DNA from: Comamonas odontotermitis
GTDB taxonomy: Bacteria > Pseudomonadota > Gammaproteobacteria > Burkholderiales > Burkholderiaceae_C
Reading direction: 5' to 3'
DNA: 64,000 bases
Assembly (NCBI RefSeq): GCF_014207855.1
Contig: NZ_JACHKZ010000001.1
Span: 310,001 to 374,000, forward strand
Shown here: positions 63,537 to 64,000 of the stretch, piece after piece
How positions within the stretch are numbered: the first letter of the stretch is position 1
Layout: each line of letters starts with the position of its first letter
The notes under the pieces: generated by a model
Databases searched by the model: none
Seen by the model: the letters and a program-made list of their open reading frames with translations, nothing else
What the model was told of the DNA's origin: nothing
Translations under genes and position numbers: made by a program

Positions 63537-64000
63537 TTATTGGCCGGCCTTTGCCTTCATCTGGGCAAGCAGATTTCTGTAGACCGGGTTGGCCGGATCC
63601 ATCTCGCTGGCACGCTGCATGGCTGCGTATGCCTTGGCGGCATCGCCTTGCTCCCTGTATGCCAGCGCCTTGCCATAGAACGCAGGCGGATTGGGGCGCC
63701 GTGCCAAAGAGGCATCGAAGATCTGCATGGCAGCCGCGAAATCTTTTTTACCGATCAAGGCAATCCCCAAGCCCACTTCAAAGCGGGTGTTGTCTGGCGC
63801 GCCCTTGAGCAACTGCTGGTAGTTCGCAATCGCTGCGTCATAGTGCCCGGTGGGAATGGCCACCTCGGCTTGCTCCAGCCAGATCTGGGGAAGCAGTGCA
63901 GATTCAGGCTGCAGGCTCAGTGCCTTGGCATAGCTTTGGTAGGCTTGCTCCAGTTGCTGCGTCTGCTTGTAAGCCGTTGCCTGGTGGTAGGCCAGCGCTG
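63537..64000 (-). CDS. TPR-repeat protein (5' end outside window)
   Basis: Visible part is the C-terminal about 154 residues, and the reading frame stays open to the window edge. Tandem 34-residue tetratricopeptide repeats are clear (for example YDAAIANYQQLLKGAPDN, AAMQIFDASLARRPNP, AAKAYAAMQRASEMDPAN). TPRs mediate protein contacts. It is immediately upstream of, and likely coupled to, the GT4 fusion gene. The full length and any signal peptide cannot be judged. Confidence 0.85.
   Translation of the reverse strand, partial: ALAYHQATAYKQTQQLEQAYQSYAKALSLQPESALLPQIWLEQAEVAIPTGHYDAAIANYQQLLKGAPDNTRFEVGLGIALIGKKDFAAAMQIFDASLARRPNPPAFYGKALAYREQGDAAKAYAAMQRASEMDPANPVYRNLLAQMKAKAGQ

Overview
The window looks like a chromosomal segment of a Burkholderiales bacterium, most likely family Comamonadaceae (Comamonas/Acidovorax/Delftia-like). 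This is inferred from high GC with strong GC3 bias, a TctE-type sensor kinase, the birA-SPOR neighbourhood, and short hairpin repeats of the kind I associate with that family. I recognised no tRNA, rRNA, CRISPR array, insertion sequence or prophage gene.

Layout. 1-8.4 kb: 3' part of a sensor kinase, a SPOR-domain protein, birA and a SET-domain lysine methyltransferase. The SET gene is divergent from topB, whose product carries a histone-H1-like Lys/Ala linker and a C-terminal SWIB domain. A long alternating purine/pyrimidine tract lies between the two. 8.5-11.8 kb: a phosphotransferase plus acyl-CoA dehydrogenase pair (a split form of the ACAD10/11 architecture) and a Tyr/Ser phosphatase. 12-16.4 kb: an exported IgGFc-binding/Big-1 protein, a class A beta-lactamase and a His-rich YqjI-like PadR regulator with a tandem operator. 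16.6-23.3 kb: small housekeeping and unknown genes (DUF4261, RDD, EamA, VOC, methyltransferase, TapT, ferritin-like, DUF924). 23.4-27.4 kb: a 1316-residue exported Ig-repeat protein, followed by an AT-rich gene-free stretch. 28-33 kb: OafA-type acyltransferase, acetoacetyl-CoA synthetase and a Bcr/CflA exporter. 33-42.6 kb: a leftward eight-gene operon with two paralogous peptide-binding proteins, a complete Dpp/Opp-type ABC transporter, an alpha/beta hydrolase and an M20 peptidase. 43-47.5 kb: DUF1439 lipoprotein, GST-like protein, pirin and a DinG-family helicase.

47.9-64 kb is a surface polysaccharide locus: DUF2304 protein, ManC, ABC exporter Wzm/Wzt with a Wzt C-terminal domain, a methyltransferase with a coiled-coil tail, two paralogous GT32-like transferases, RfbF and RfbG (CDP-6-deoxy-4-hexulose synthesis), an RmlC-like cupin, an RmlD-like reductase whose catalytic Tyr is replaced by His, an acyltransferase, two GT4 transferases, a polytopic membrane protein and a TPR protein running off the window. 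The middle (about 51.4-59.2 kb) is clearly more AT-rich than its flanks, which suggests horizontal exchange of the strain-specific sugar genes.

The most unusual signals are the SET / TopB-H1-SWIB pair with its Z-DNA-prone intergenic tract, the altered active site in the CDP-sugar reductase, the methyltransferase/Wzt arrangement that suggests chain-end capping, and the two large repeat-built surface proteins with AT-rich upstream regions.
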